Counted from the first letter of the stretch, positions 1 through 7,782 are shown. The stretch is 8,472 nucleotides of DNA from Clostridiales bacterium (GCA_007134725.1 SLKF01000137.1:1-8472), one strand, 5' to 3'. Translations and numbers: made by a program. The notes: generated by a model not told the origin, from the sequence alone.

Positions 1-43
1 ATACCACATGATATTTGCATAAATACACGATGTTCTTATTAGA

Positions 44-73
44 TTTATATTCCATAAGTATATTATATATCAA
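44..73 (-). promoter_or_regulatory. Possible leftward sigma-A promoter for a gene beyond the left edge
   Basis: Read on the minus strand there is a TTGATA hexamer (68-73) and a TATAAA hexamer (44-49) separated by 18 bases, in a very AT-rich stretch. The -35-like hexamer lies inside the 62-86 palindrome, an arrangement that would suit an operator. No gene is visible between here and position 1, so any transcript would serve a gene outside the window. AT-rich DNA produces such matches by chance, so this is only a candidate. Confidence 0.25.
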
Positions 74-86
74 TGTGATATATAAT
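62..86. repeat. Perfect 11-bp inverted repeat with 3-bp centre (operator-like palindrome)
   Basis: The arms ATTATATATCA (62-72) and TGATATATAAT (76-86) are exact reverse complements around the centre ATG. No U-tract follows on either strand, so it is not an intrinsic terminator. The length, symmetry and overlap with a possible leftward -35 hexamer would fit a binding site for a dimeric regulator, but this is inference. The arms are almost all A/T, which raises the chance of coincidence. The rest of 1-273 holds no gene that I can support. Confidence 0.45.
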
Positions 87-131
87 TAAAGTGCTTTTAA
101 ATAAAAAAGAAAGTCTTATATCACCATAGTT

Positions 132-153
132 AAAAACTAGGGGCTTTACGCCC
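132..153 (-). terminator. Weak candidate terminator downstream of the transglutaminase operon
   Basis: On the minus strand a 4-bp GGGC/GCCC stem with a 5-base loop (141-153) is followed by CTAG and then five T residues (positions 136-132). It lies about 120 bases after the stop codon of the transglutaminase gene, in the right orientation to end that operon. The stem is short and the T-run is offset by four bases, so termination would be inefficient if it occurs at all. No better terminator is visible between 1 and 273. Confidence 0.25.
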
Positions 154-265
154 GAATATAGTAAATCTAAAAAAGATGCAAAAATTATGACCTCTTCGGA
201 CACAAGAAGGGAATTTCTCTGCAGCGCATCCTTTAGGAGTCATTGTTTCCTCGGCGCTGGGAGAG

Positions 266-294
266 GCGGACAATTACTCCGTCCCCTTGTCCGC
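266..294 (-). repeat. REP-like palindromic element, copy 1 (overlaps the end of the transglutaminase gene)
   Basis: GCGGACAA (266-273) and TTGTCCGC (287-294) are perfect 8-bp inverted arms around a 13-base loop. The 27 bases of 266-292, read on the minus strand, match 7861-7887 on the plus strand at 25 positions. The shared exact core is 20 bp (266-285). The element covers the last seven codons and the TAA stop of the adjacent gene. Immediately downstream, in the transcribed sense, a second imperfect stem (217-227 with 254-265: CTCT/AGAG plus CAGCGC/GCGCTG) could form, so two hairpins would sit at the transcript end. The structure resembles bacterial REP/BIME elements; family membership is inference. 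Confidence 0.75.
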
Positions 295-2586
295 TTTTAT
301 AAGGAAGTCCCGGCGGATGTATTTGCTGTACAGGTAACGCCGCTTGCCCCAGTCGTTTTTCAGGCGATCCTCCAGACGGTCCCGATAGTCCTGGAAAAGT
401 TGGAGGTCTTCATCGCTTACGGGCACATTTCCGTATTTGCTTTGGACAAAGATATGGGTCAATTCTTTTATGCCGATTTTTCGTTCTTCGTACAGCTTAT
501 AGGCGATTCGATTGGCAAATTCGTAGTGGGTCTCCCCTTGTCTTTGCTCTTGTCCCATTTTATTGATCAACTCCAGCAGATAGGCATACAGACAAAGGAC
601 TTTCTTTTCCGACGACCAGTTTCGCATCTGTCGTTCCCGCCGTCGATACTGCATCATGCCGTATAGGAAACGGGCGGGCATAAAGCCGATAAAAATCAAT
701 AGCAGTACCATGATCCCTCCCCGGGTTACACTCGGAGATATTGCGGTCTGGGTTTCCTGGTCTCCAGGCCCCCGACCTTCCCAGTTCAGATCTTCGTCGA
801 ACTCGATGCCCAGATCATCAAAGTCATCCTCCGGCCCATTTACATCGATGGCTGTATCTTCATCTTCCTCGGTATCCAATAATCCATCCTGTCGGAAAGG
901 CTCGGGAAAGGCGGGTGTGGGCTCAAAATTGACCCAGCCTACAGGCTCAATGAAGGCCTCTACCCAGGTATGGGCATGTCGTTGCCGCACCTCATACACC
1001 TGGTGCTCACCCTCCACTTCATCCCGGGCCACATAGCCTTCAATATAACGAACAGGGATCCCTTCCAGTCGCAGCATTATGGCCATGGATGTGGCGTAGT
1101 AGGTGCAGTATCCTTCCCGGCTTTCAAAGAGGAAATGATCCACAAATTCTTCATTCAAGGGCAGGGGCTCTACCTGAGTGTTGTATTCATAGTTTTCCCG
1201 CAAATAGGCTTCAATAGCCTTGGCCTTATCGTAATCGGTTTTTGCCCCGGCATCTTCAATAATGTTTTTGGTCAACTCCCGGGTTCGGTCGGTAATTTCT
1301 CCCTCAGGAAGCTGCAAGTAGATTTCTGCATCTTCCAGATCCTCTTTTCGAAGATCAATATCCGTCTCCATCAGTTCTCCATACAGTCGAGGCCTTAGCA
1401 CTTTGATGGTATAGCTTTCCCGTTGATACACTCCCTCAGGGAAAACCAACACCCCGTCTCGATTGACAATGACCTCGTCCCCTCTTGGGGACCGTACTTC
1501 CACAGGATTAAGGGGAGCAAAAAGACTTCGGGATGCAAATTCCTCATGGGTAATGGTAATATAGGTTTGACGAAAATATTTTTCCTCTTCTTCTGAGATA
1601 CCTCCAAAATCCTGGTTGACACCGTAGGTCCGAGAGGGCTCCGAGAGGGTCTCCCATCGATTATCTCCGTAGGTGTGGCGCACATTTCCCCGTAAATAGT
1701 GAGAAGTGGTAGCCTCCACCTGCATAATCACCCGACTGCTGAGGTTTACCGGTCCCCCTAATCGGTTCCCTTCCCGCTGAAAGCCCGTAGCGGTAAAATC
1801 GAAGGTCTCCGCTTCCCGGCCTCCCCGGTTGTACTCACTGTCGGAGCGCATATCCTCCACAAAGGGAAACACATCGTATACCCGGTCTTCCAACCATCGC
1901 CACTCCAAAGCATTGCTGGATTTCGGCAGCACCATGGCCAGCATAATAATCAGTAGACTGTAAATGCCAACAGTCAGAATCCAGGGGCCATACAGACTGT
2001 CCATGCGGGTTCTTTCCGCACCCTCCCAGTCCCGCTGCTCATCAAAGTATTTATTCATGCCAAAGAGCACTAAAAAGGCCACAATAAAGACCACGGTCAT
2101 CATATAGGCCTGATCGATGTAAATATACCAGTAATAGATATAGGATCCCAGATATAGGGGAAGCAACCAATACACCCGTTTTCCTTTAAAGATAATAAAG
2201 GCCGTAAATAAGGCAATAAGCCCTAACAAAATTCCCCAAAACCACAACACATTTTCCGGAAAGATGAACTCGTCTCCCCGAAGATGATTAAAAATATTGG
2301 AAGACAGGGCCACAAGCCGCTGAATGCCAGGTTCCAGAATCGGGGTTACGTATCGATGGACCCCTAAGATGGAAATCATGGACAGGACCAGGAGAATGTA
2401 AAAGACCAGAGGCTTTTTCATGAAAAATACCACGGCCAGACTTCCCAGCACTACCATCAAAAATTGCACAAAGAAGTTCAGCTCCACCCCGATGACGACG
2501 CCGTAGACGTATAAAAGGCTGAAAACCATGGCAATATAGGTGATGTAGGATATCAATTTTTGGCTTACGCTCAGATTTTTATACAT
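274..2586 (-). CDS. Membrane-anchored transglutaminase-like protein (TgpA/YebA type, DUF3488-Tgase core-DUF4129)
   Basis: This is a 770-residue protein. The N-terminal third has about six or seven hydrophobic segments (roughly 12-78, 113-177 and 201-221). An extracytoplasmic region follows, with a transglutaminase-like core at about 450-560. The likely papain-like triad is C494 (GYCTYYAT), H539 (HAHTWVE) and E555 (WVNFEPTP), with Glu where many transglutaminases have Asp. A very acidic linker (about 570-612) leads to a last membrane segment (about 625-645) and a cytoplasmic DUF4129-like tail. Family members are thought to act as membrane-bound proteases or peptidoglycan/protein-modifying enzymes, but the substrate is not established. 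The ATG has GGAGG six bases upstream and overlaps the DUF58 gene by 8 bp, so translation is probably coupled. The C-terminal residues KADKGTE and the stop come from a repeated palindromic element, suggesting that the original end was replaced. tgpA is the Pseudomonas name; I do not assign it here. Confidence 0.93.
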   Translation of the reverse strand: MYKNLSVSQKLISYITYIAMVFSLLYVYGVVIGVELNFFVQFLMVVLGSLAVVFFMKKPLVFYILLVLSMISILGVHRYVTPILEPGIQRLVALSSNIFNHLRGDEFIFPENVLWFWGILLGLIALFTAFIIFKGKRVYWLLPLYLGSYIYYWYIYIDQAYMMTVVFIVAFLVLFGMNKYFDEQRDWEGAERTRMDSLYGPWILTVGIYSLLIIMLAMVLPKSSNALEWRWLEDRVYDVFPFVEDMRSDSEYNRGGREAETFDFTATGFQREGNRLGGPVNLSSRVIMQVEATTSHYLRGNVRHTYGDNRWETLSEPSRTYGVNQDFGGISEEEEKYFRQTYITITHEEFASRSLFAPLNPVEVRSPRGDEVIVNRDGVLVFPEGVYQRESYTIKVLRPRLYGELMETDIDLRKEDLEDAEIYLQLPEGEITDRTRELTKNIIEDAGAKTDYDKAKAIEAYLRENYEYNTQVEPLPLNEEFVDHFLFESREGYCTYYATSMAIMLRLEGIPVRYIEGYVARDEVEGEHQVYEVRQRHAHTWVEAFIEPVGWVNFEPTPAFPEPFRQDGLLDTEEDEDTAIDVNGPEDDFDDLGIEFDEDLNWEGRGPGDQETQTAISPSVTRGGIMVLLLIFIGFMPARFLYGMMQYRRRERQMRNWSSEKKVLCLYAYLLELINKMGQEQRQGETHYEFANRIAYKLYEERKIGIKELTHIFVQSKYGNVPVSDEDLQLFQDYRDRLEDRLKNDWGKRRYLYSKYIRRDFLIKADKGTE

Positions 2587-3784
2587 TTTGGGCCTCCAAC
2601 ATCTCCTTGATATTGGTTCTATAGTCGATGTGATACAGGGAAATCTTTTCCTGTTTCAGTTTCTTTTCCACTTGGGGATCTACAAAACCGGTTTTATTCT
2701 GCTTATCCGTAACCACCATAAACAAGGGATTTAAATTCCTCATCTTCAGCTGAATTCCCTGGGCTCCCATCTCCTTATCTAAATTGGGAGTTACCACAAT
2801 TACCGTGGCTCCCTTGGGGATCATATTGATTCTGGAAAGCATGAAGGTTTTAAAATTCTGCCTTCCGTTTCCCTGAAATAAGGCAAAGGTTTCTAAAAAA
2901 GGTTTCAAATCCGACTTTTGATGCCCGGTAATATGGACCGGGATCTGTCCCCGCTGGGTATCCAAGGTCATTTCTATATTATGGGTGAGACAGTAATTGG
3001 TCATACAAAGAGCGGCGTCCACCACCTTATCCTCCAGGCGACGATCCACATCCCGCAGGTAGTGATGGATTTCATTGTCCACAATCACGGCCACATAGGT
3101 ATCCCCGCGATTTTCATAGTTTTTGACAATTACCTCTCCCTTTTTTGCCGTCATGCTCCAGTGTACCCGTTTCATCGAGTCCCCGTCCTGATAACCTCTA
3201 AGGGAAGCGATCCGGCTCTTATCCTCAAAAGCGGGATCAAACACCCGAAGCTCTCCCAGTTGCTGACTGGCAGAGATCTCAAAGGAAGAGAGGTTGATCA
3301 CTTCAGGATAAACCATCAGGGCCGCCTCACTGGCAATTCGTTTTTTAAAGGAAAAAAGACGGAACACATCCCGCAGGGTAATTTCAATATCTCCCAGCTC
3401 ATAATACCCTCGGCGTTTCAGGGTTACGGACTGTCCCCTGACAAAGTGGGATTTCGAATCCATGCTGGTGATCTCCGGGGGATCCATGGTCCCTGTTAAC
3501 CGTCGGGATATGGCGCTTTGCACTTCAAGAAAGGGAACGTAAAAAACGCTCCGGTTTTCTAATCGGTATCCGATGCTGATTTGGTCCCCGATATACAAGG
3601 AATCCTTCGGTATCTGCACCGTTCCCTTTAGGCCTCTCATGACCACCAGATTGTGAAATACGGGAAAGAGCAGGGTCAGTAAAAATACGTAAAAGATAAA
3701 ATAGGGCATAAGACCGCCGACAAAAATCACGGTAAATAGCAGAATCAGCCCCGAGAATAACAGTACTTTTTTATTATTGATCAT
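2579..3784 (-). CDS. DUF58 domain protein with two N-terminal membrane segments
   Basis: The protein has 401 residues from the ATG at 3784. Two hydrophobic segments at about 6-24 and 26-42 anchor it in the membrane. A beta-rich region follows, then the DUF58 signature at 195-209 (LRGYQDGDSMKRVHW), which is the family hallmark. The C-terminal half looks like a von Willebrand A-type fold (VAVIVDNE, about 230-238), but the metal-site pattern DxSxS is not intact: after D236 the sequence reads N-E-I-H. The upstream in-frame TTG at 3790 would add two residues; I prefer the ATG because GGTGA lies six bases before it. The gene overlaps the moxR-like gene by 11 bp and the transglutaminase gene by 8 bp. 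DUF58 proteins are regularly encoded next to MoxR ATPases and are presumed partners or clients. The molecular function is unknown. Confidence 0.92.
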   Translation of the reverse strand: MINNKKVLLFSGLILLFTVIFVGGLMPYFIFYVFLLTLLFPVFHNLVVMRGLKGTVQIPKDSLYIGDQISIGYRLENRSVFYVPFLEVQSAISRRLTGTMDPPEITSMDSKSHFVRGQSVTLKRRGYYELGDIEITLRDVFRLFSFKKRIASEAALMVYPEVINLSSFEISASQQLGELRVFDPAFEDKSRIASLRGYQDGDSMKRVHWSMTAKKGEVIVKNYENRGDTYVAVIVDNEIHHYLRDVDRRLEDKVVDAALCMTNYCLTHNIEMTLDTQRGQIPVHITGHQKSDLKPFLETFALFQGNGRQNFKTFMLSRINMIPKGATVIVVTPNLDKEMGAQGIQLKMRNLNPLFMVVTDKQNKTGFVDPQVEKKLKQEKISLYHIDYRTNIKEMLEAQNV

Positions 3785-4718
3785 TAGCAATCACCGGTAC
3801 GGATACCCGCTTTAATACTCCTTCTAGCACATCTTCTATTCGCTTGCCTTCAATCTTCGCCTCGGGAGACAGCATCAGTCGATGGCCCAGCACCGGTACC
3901 ACCATGGCCTTGACGTCATCGGGAATCACGTAATTCCGTCCCGACACATAGGCTTTTGCCCGGGCGGTTTTTAACAGGTCAATTCCGGCTCTGGGACTGG
4001 CCCCCAGCTGCAGATCCTCATAACTCCGGGTCACCCCTACGATCCCTACGATATAGTCAAGAATGTCGTCATGGGCATGGAGTTCTTCCACTTCTGTTTG
4101 CATTTGTAAAATCTCTTCCTGATTGACCACCGCCTGAATATGATCCAGATTTCGATGGGTTTTATGGTTTCGCAGGATTTCCCGCTCAAATTTCTTCTCC
4201 GGGTACCCCAGGGAAAGCCGCATTAAAAATCGGTCCAGCTGGGCTTCCGGTAAAGGGAAGGTTCCCTGGTATTCCAAAGGATTTTGAGTAGCCAAGACCA
4301 TAAAAGGTTTGTCTAAAATGTAGTGCTTATCCTCAGTGGATACTTCTCCCTCTTCCATGGCCTGCAAAAGGCTGGACTGGGTTTTCGGCGAGGTCCGGTT
4401 GATTTCATCGGCCAGGAAGACCTGATGAAAGATCGGACCCTTTTTAAAGGCAAAGGTTCCGGTTTTCGGTTCATAAATATTGACCCCGATAATATCGGAA
4501 GGCATCAAATCCGGGGTAAACTGCACCCGCTTATAAGATAAATCCATGGTTTTCGATAAAGCCTTTACCAAGGTGGTTTTCCCCACCCCGGGGACATCCT
4601 CAATCAATAAATGCCCCTTGGCCAGTAGGGCAATCAACACCTTTTCCAGCACCTCTTCTTTTCCAATGATTACCTGTTTTAAGTTCTCCAAGATTTTCTG
4701 TGATTGTTCCTTCGCCAT
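3774..4718 (-). CDS. MoxR-family AAA+ ATPase
   Basis: The protein has 314 residues, normal for the family. It carries Walker A (PGVGKTT, 43-49), Walker B (FLADE, 101-105), sensor 1 (ATQNP, 143-147), the LDRF arginine-finger region (161-164) and sensor 2 (GASPRAG, 239-245). A lid domain follows to the end. An upstream in-frame start at 4769 exists, but the ATG at 4718 is preferred: AGGAGG sits seven bases before it, and alignment with family members from memory starts near MAKEQ. MoxR ATPases act as chaperones that remodel or activate partner proteins, often with vWA-fold partners. The gene leads an operon with the overlapping DUF58 and transglutaminase genes, so it probably powers assembly or control of that membrane module. 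This last point is inference. Confidence 0.95.
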   Translation of the reverse strand: MAKEQSQKILENLKQVIIGKEEVLEKVLIALLAKGHLLIEDVPGVGKTTLVKALSKTMDLSYKRVQFTPDLMPSDIIGVNIYEPKTGTFAFKKGPIFHQVFLADEINRTSPKTQSSLLQAMEEGEVSTEDKHYILDKPFMVLATQNPLEYQGTFPLPEAQLDRFLMRLSLGYPEKKFEREILRNHKTHRNLDHIQAVVNQEEILQMQTEVEELHAHDDILDYIVGIVGVTRSYEDLQLGASPRAGIDLLKTARAKAYVSGRNYVIPDDVKAMVVPVLGHRLMLSPEAKIEGKRIEDVLEGVLKRVSVPVIANDQ

Positions 4719-4759
4719 AATACGCCTCCTGACTGAATAGTTTGAACCTTCTTCAGAAA

Positions 4760-4768
4760 AATATAGCA
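4760..4768 (-). promoter_or_regulatory. Extended -10 promoter element for the MoxR-DUF58-transglutaminase operon
   Basis: On the minus strand the sequence TGCTATATT (4768 to 4760) matches the extended -10 form TGnTATAAT in eight of nine positions. It would start transcription near 4753 and leave a leader of about 35 bases before the ATG at 4718, which carries a good ribosome-binding site. No recognisable TTGACA lies 16-18 bases upstream, which is tolerated in extended -10 promoters. The call rests on pattern only. Confidence 0.4.
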
Positions 4769-4866
4769 CAAAGGGGAAGGGGCATTTGCTTTTCTGTTAT
4801 TACCGCCGTCTCCCTTGTGCTTTTGTTTCAGGTTTATAGTTAAACGTTATGTTTTAGCCGCTTATG

Positions 4867-4977
4867 CTTTTGCGGCACTATCTTCTTTTTATGCGACCGT
4901 TTTATTTTGCGGCACCGCTTCTTTTTGCGGCACTGTTATATTTTCGCGGCACCGTTTTATTTTGCGACACCGCTTTC
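4867..4977. repeat. Degenerate GC-rich tandem repeat (minisatellite), unit about 18 bp
   Basis: The motif TGCGGCAC or a close variant recurs at 4871, 4892, 4908, 4926, 4945 and 4963, with spacings of 21, 16, 18, 19 and 18 bases and T-rich sequence between. A higher-order period is visible: 4896-4920 matches 4951-4975 at 24 of 25 bases, a shift of 55 bp, or three units. Most units contain a small CGG-CA-CCG inverted repeat. The array starts about 16 bases beyond the pepT-like stop codon. Reading frames through it are interrupted or lack a ribosome-binding site, so I regard it as non-coding. No T-run typical of an intrinsic terminator accompanies it. Confidence 0.7.
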
Positions 4978-4992
4978 TTAGTCGGATCCGTC

Positions 4993-6102
4993 CTAAAAGA
5001 TTGTCATCAATTGGAAGGTTACCTTTGCGGTGTTGTTTAAGTCTTCAATGGAGATGTGTTCTTCCAGGGTATGGGGCTTTTTCATGCCCACTCCCAGATT
5101 TAAGGAGGTTACCCCTTTTCCGTTGAAAATATTGGTATCGGACCCGCCTCCTGTGGATGCGGTATATCCGTCAATGCCGATGTTTTTAAAGGCTTCCTTG
5201 GTTTTCTTTACGATTTCATGATCTTCAGGAATATCAAAAGGCGGGTATACTCGTTCGTGTTCAATATCCACAGTGGCTCCCATTTCCTTTGCGGTCTTTT
5301 CAAATACGTCGATCATGTGCTTGGTTTGGGCCTCTACCTTTTCTTCGCTGGAGCTTCTGGCTTCCGCTTTGATTTCCAGTTTCGGCATAACCACGTTGGT
5401 AGCCTCTCCACCATGAACCACTCCGATATTGGCTGTGGTATCTTTATCCACTCGAAGAAGTTTCATGTTTTCAATGGCCTTTGCGGCAACCATAATTGCA
5501 GAAATTCCCTCTTCCGGAGCCAGACCTGCATGGGCCGGTCGTCCATTGATTGTTACCTTTAGGCTGTCCTGAGTGGGTCCTTTGGTGACGATTTCACCGG
5601 AGGATCCTGCACTGTCCAGGACAAAACCGTATTCCGCCTTGATTTTACTGTAGTCCAGATTCTTCGATCCGAAAAGTCCGCCCTCTTCCCAAATGGAAAA
5701 CACCACTTGGATGTCCCGGTGGGATTTCTTTTGTTCTTTCACCTGTCTGATGGCCTCCAGTACCGATGCGATTCCCGCTTTGTCATCGGATCCCAGGATT
5801 GTGGTTCCGTCAGAGTAGATTACGCCCTCTCGAATTTCCGGCTTAATTCCCTCTCCCGGTTTTACCGTATCCATATGGCAGGAAAATAAAATCGGATCTC
5901 CCGACTTGTCACCCTTTAACATTGCAATAATGTTTCCGGTTTCCCCGCCAACTTTTTCTCCCGCGTCGTCCTGGGTTACTTCAAGACCTAGGTCCTCCAG
6001 CTTTTTCACCAATACCTTGGCGATTTTTCCTTCCTTGGAAGAATGGGAATCAATTTGAACCAATTCGAAAAACTCTTCTAATAATCTTTTTTCATTAATC
6101 AT
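4993..6102 (-). CDS. M20-family metallopeptidase, peptidase T-like
   Basis: The protein has 369 residues and resembles cytoplasmic di-zinc exopeptidases of the PepT-like branch of family M20 (Bacillus YqjE type). Likely metal and catalytic residues are H76 and D78 (SCHMDTV), bridging D106 (GSDDKAG), catalytic E139 and metal ligand E140 (IWEEGG), D163 (LDSAG) and H344 (KPHTLEEH). The inserted dimerisation domain runs from about 178 to 285 and includes RPAHAG with H191. It is slightly shorter than classical PepT tripeptidases (about 410), and the exact substrate is uncertain; a small peptide is most likely. The ATG follows GGAGG by seven bases. The gene lies between rsmA and the tandem repeat with gaps of 172 and 274 bp, so it is probably transcribed alone or by readthrough from rsmA. 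I found no convincing promoter in 6103-6274; a TATACT hexamer near 6225-6230 lacks a good -35 partner. Confidence 0.93.
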   Translation of the reverse strand: MINEKRLLEEFFELVQIDSHSSKEGKIAKVLVKKLEDLGLEVTQDDAGEKVGGETGNIIAMLKGDKSGDPILFSCHMDTVKPGEGIKPEIREGVIYSDGTTILGSDDKAGIASVLEAIRQVKEQKKSHRDIQVVFSIWEEGGLFGSKNLDYSKIKAEYGFVLDSAGSSGEIVTKGPTQDSLKVTINGRPAHAGLAPEEGISAIMVAAKAIENMKLLRVDKDTTANIGVVHGGEATNVVMPKLEIKAEARSSSEEKVEAQTKHMIDVFEKTAKEMGATVDIEHERVYPPFDIPEDHEIVKKTKEAFKNIGIDGYTASTGGGSDTNIFNGKGVTSLNLGVGMKKPHTLEEHISIEDLNNTAKVTFQLMTIF

Positions 6103-6274
6103 TTTTTTGCCTCCTTTTTTCTTTTGATGCTTTTAAAACCTATTATTCTAGCCTTTTAATCCACTGTTCTCTTATGCTGTATTAAAAAAATCATATGTTT
6201 TAATAAAATCTTTCATCTACAATAGTATACCAAAATCCCGAAATTTTTACCAGAAAGGTTTTTTAGATCCCGGT

Positions 6275-7138
6275 TTATTTTTTCACCGTCTGGGAAAAGG
6301 CGTTCATAATCCCTTTGAAGTCCTCAATGGTCAAATTCTCCGCCCGCTTTATGGGGTCCACCCCGGCGATTCCCAAGGCTTCCCGAACCTGATCCTTGGA
6401 AAACCCAAGATCCCCGGAACTCAGGGAGTTCAGCAGGGTTTTTCTCCGTTTCCCGAAAGCATCTTTGACAATGCCAAAGAGGAGTTTTCGCTCCCCAGTG
6501 GTTAATTGGTTGGCCTTCGGTGTAAAGGTAATCACCGTGGAGGACACCTTGGGTCTCGGTAAAAACACGGTGGGGGGGACGCTGAGGACTTCCCGAACAT
6601 CGGCGTATAAATTACAGGCCACGGTTAAGGCCCCGTAGACTTTGCAGTCTTTAGAGGCTAAAATCCGGTCCGCCACCTCTTTTTGGATCATCACGGTTAT
6701 GGAATGGATCGGTGCGTTTCCTTCCAGTAAAGACATAATAATCGGCGTAGTTACATAATAGGGAAGGTTGGCCACGACTTTGAAACCCGTTTCCAATCCT
6801 TTTTCCTTTTGTAATTTTTCCAGGTCCAGTTTTAAAATGTCCTGATGGATGATCTCGATATTATCCCGGTGCTCCAGGGTTTTTTCCAATATGGGAATCA
6901 GATTTTTATCGATTTCCACGGCGATGACTTTCTTGGCCTTTTCCGAAAGAATCTCGGTCATACTGCCGATTCCCGGGCCGATTTCCAGTACCGTATCCTC
7001 GATGGTGACGCCGGCACCCTCAATGATGTTTTCGATAATATTTCCATCGATCAAAAAGTTCTGTCCCAGCGATTTTCGCATGCGATGTCCGTACTCGTTG
7101 AGGATGGTCCTGGTTCTGGTAGGGGTTGCTATTCTCAT
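6275..7138 (-). CDS. rsmA: 16S rRNA (adenine1518-N6/adenine1519-N6)-dimethyltransferase
   Basis: RsmA (KsgA) dimethylates two adjacent adenines in the terminal helix 45 of 16S rRNA, using S-adenosylmethionine, late in small-subunit assembly. The 287-residue length is normal. Visible motifs are SLGQNFL near the start (23-29), the S-adenosylmethionine-binding LEIGPGIGSMT (51-61), AVEID (73-77), HQDIL (98-102) and the catalytic NLPYYVTTP (124-132), followed by the helical C-terminal domain with KRRKTLLN (230-237). The ATG overlaps the rnmV stop codon in an ATGA arrangement, and GAGGTG lies upstream, so translation is probably coupled. Loss of this enzyme is classically linked to kasugamycin resistance. 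No clear terminator follows the stop codon. Confidence 0.98.
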   Translation of the reverse strand: MRIATPTRTRTILNEYGHRMRKSLGQNFLIDGNIIENIIEGAGVTIEDTVLEIGPGIGSMTEILSEKAKKVIAVEIDKNLIPILEKTLEHRDNIEIIHQDILKLDLEKLQKEKGLETGFKVVANLPYYVTTPIIMSLLEGNAPIHSITVMIQKEVADRILASKDCKVYGALTVACNLYADVREVLSVPPTVFLPRPKVSSTVITFTPKANQLTTGERKLLFGIVKDAFGKRRKTLLNSLSSGDLGFSKDQVREALGIAGVDPIKRAENLTIEDFKGIMNAFSQTVKK

Positions 7139-7713
7139 TTTCCTTCACCTCGTTTATTAATCTTGTATAACTGCACCAGGGCATCCTGCCACTCTTCCCG
7201 GCTAACCCCGTAATGGTTTAGCCGATTTAAAAACTGCTTGGCGTTGCCGTAGCCGATGCCGAGGATTTTCCCCAGCTGATCCCGGCGATCCGTAGCCCCG
7301 TTTACGCCCAGGAGCCCTTCTTTCATCAGGTCCCCTTTGCTAAACTCCGTCCTTGGGGTCTGCATCTCACATCGAGCCCGCTCTAAGGCCAGCAGGATGT
7401 TTTTAGGGCTGGCATTTTCCACCCCTACATTACCCTCTTTAAGGGCGTCGGCTTTGGGAATGAAGGCATGCTTGGCTTCTGTAACGACCTTGGCCACCTC
7501 CCGGCGAATCCACTCCCCGGGATAATCAGGATCCGTCAGGATGATGATCCCCTTCCTTTTTGCCGCCCCTTTGATTTGCTCTAAGGTCCTATCCGGCAGG
7601 GAAAATCCGCCCGTGGCAATAATCTCCGCCTTCACCGCCCGCTTAACCTGGGAGATGTCGTCCTTGCCCTCGACAACAATAACTTCCTTAATTTCTTTTT
7701 TCTCAGATTTCAT
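7135..7713 (-). CDS. rnmV: Ribonuclease M5 (5S rRNA maturation)
   Basis: RNase M5 makes the final cuts that release mature 5S rRNA from its precursor, with ribosomal protein L18 as cofactor in Bacillus. The 192-residue length fits the family (186 in B. subtilis, from memory). The N-terminal Toprim domain shows the catalytic Glu in VVEGKDD (E15) and the DxD pair D61/D63 in TDPDYPGEW. GVEN (97-100) is typical of the family, and the C-terminal part (from about 118) is the DUF4093-like RNA-binding region. The ATG is preceded by AAAGGA and, further up, GAGGG. It forms a coupled operon with rsmA, the usual Firmicutes order, and has its own upstream promoter. The tatD and G5-domain genes that often precede it in Bacilli are not present here. 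Confidence 0.97.
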   Translation of the reverse strand: MKSEKKEIKEVIVVEGKDDISQVKRAVKAEIIATGGFSLPDRTLEQIKGAAKRKGIIILTDPDYPGEWIRREVAKVVTEAKHAFIPKADALKEGNVGVENASPKNILLALERARCEMQTPRTEFSKGDLMKEGLLGVNGATDRRDQLGKILGIGYGNAKQFLNRLNHYGVSREEWQDALVQLYKINKRGEGK

Positions 7714-7782
7714 AATTTCCTTTACCCTCTTTTATTTATTATTTTCCGGCTTTTCATCTTCCGCCGACTTTTCTCTACCTCT

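Noticed and set aside
2918..3499. A 193-codon open frame on the plus strand
   Set aside because: It lies wholly antisense to the well-supported DUF58 gene, shows no recognisable domain and has no ribosome-binding site that I can see. The same reasoning removes the plus-strand frames inside the transglutaminase, moxR, pepT, rsmA and rnmV genes.
4867..4977. CRISPR-like array
   Set aside because: The units are only about 18 bp apart with no unique spacers of constant length, so this is a direct tandem repeat. No cas gene is present.
4815..5126. A 103-codon plus-strand frame spanning the tandem repeat, with short repeated FCGT- and RHRF-like peptides
   Set aside because: The peptide repetition is a by-product of the 18-bp DNA repeat. 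The units drift in frame, and the frame runs antisense into the pepT-like gene end.
6181..6204. ATTAAAA/TTTTAAT inverted repeat around CATATG upstream of the pepT-like gene
   Set aside because: The arms are short and purely A/T in AT-rich intergenic DNA, and this is expected by chance. No promoter elements align with it convincingly.
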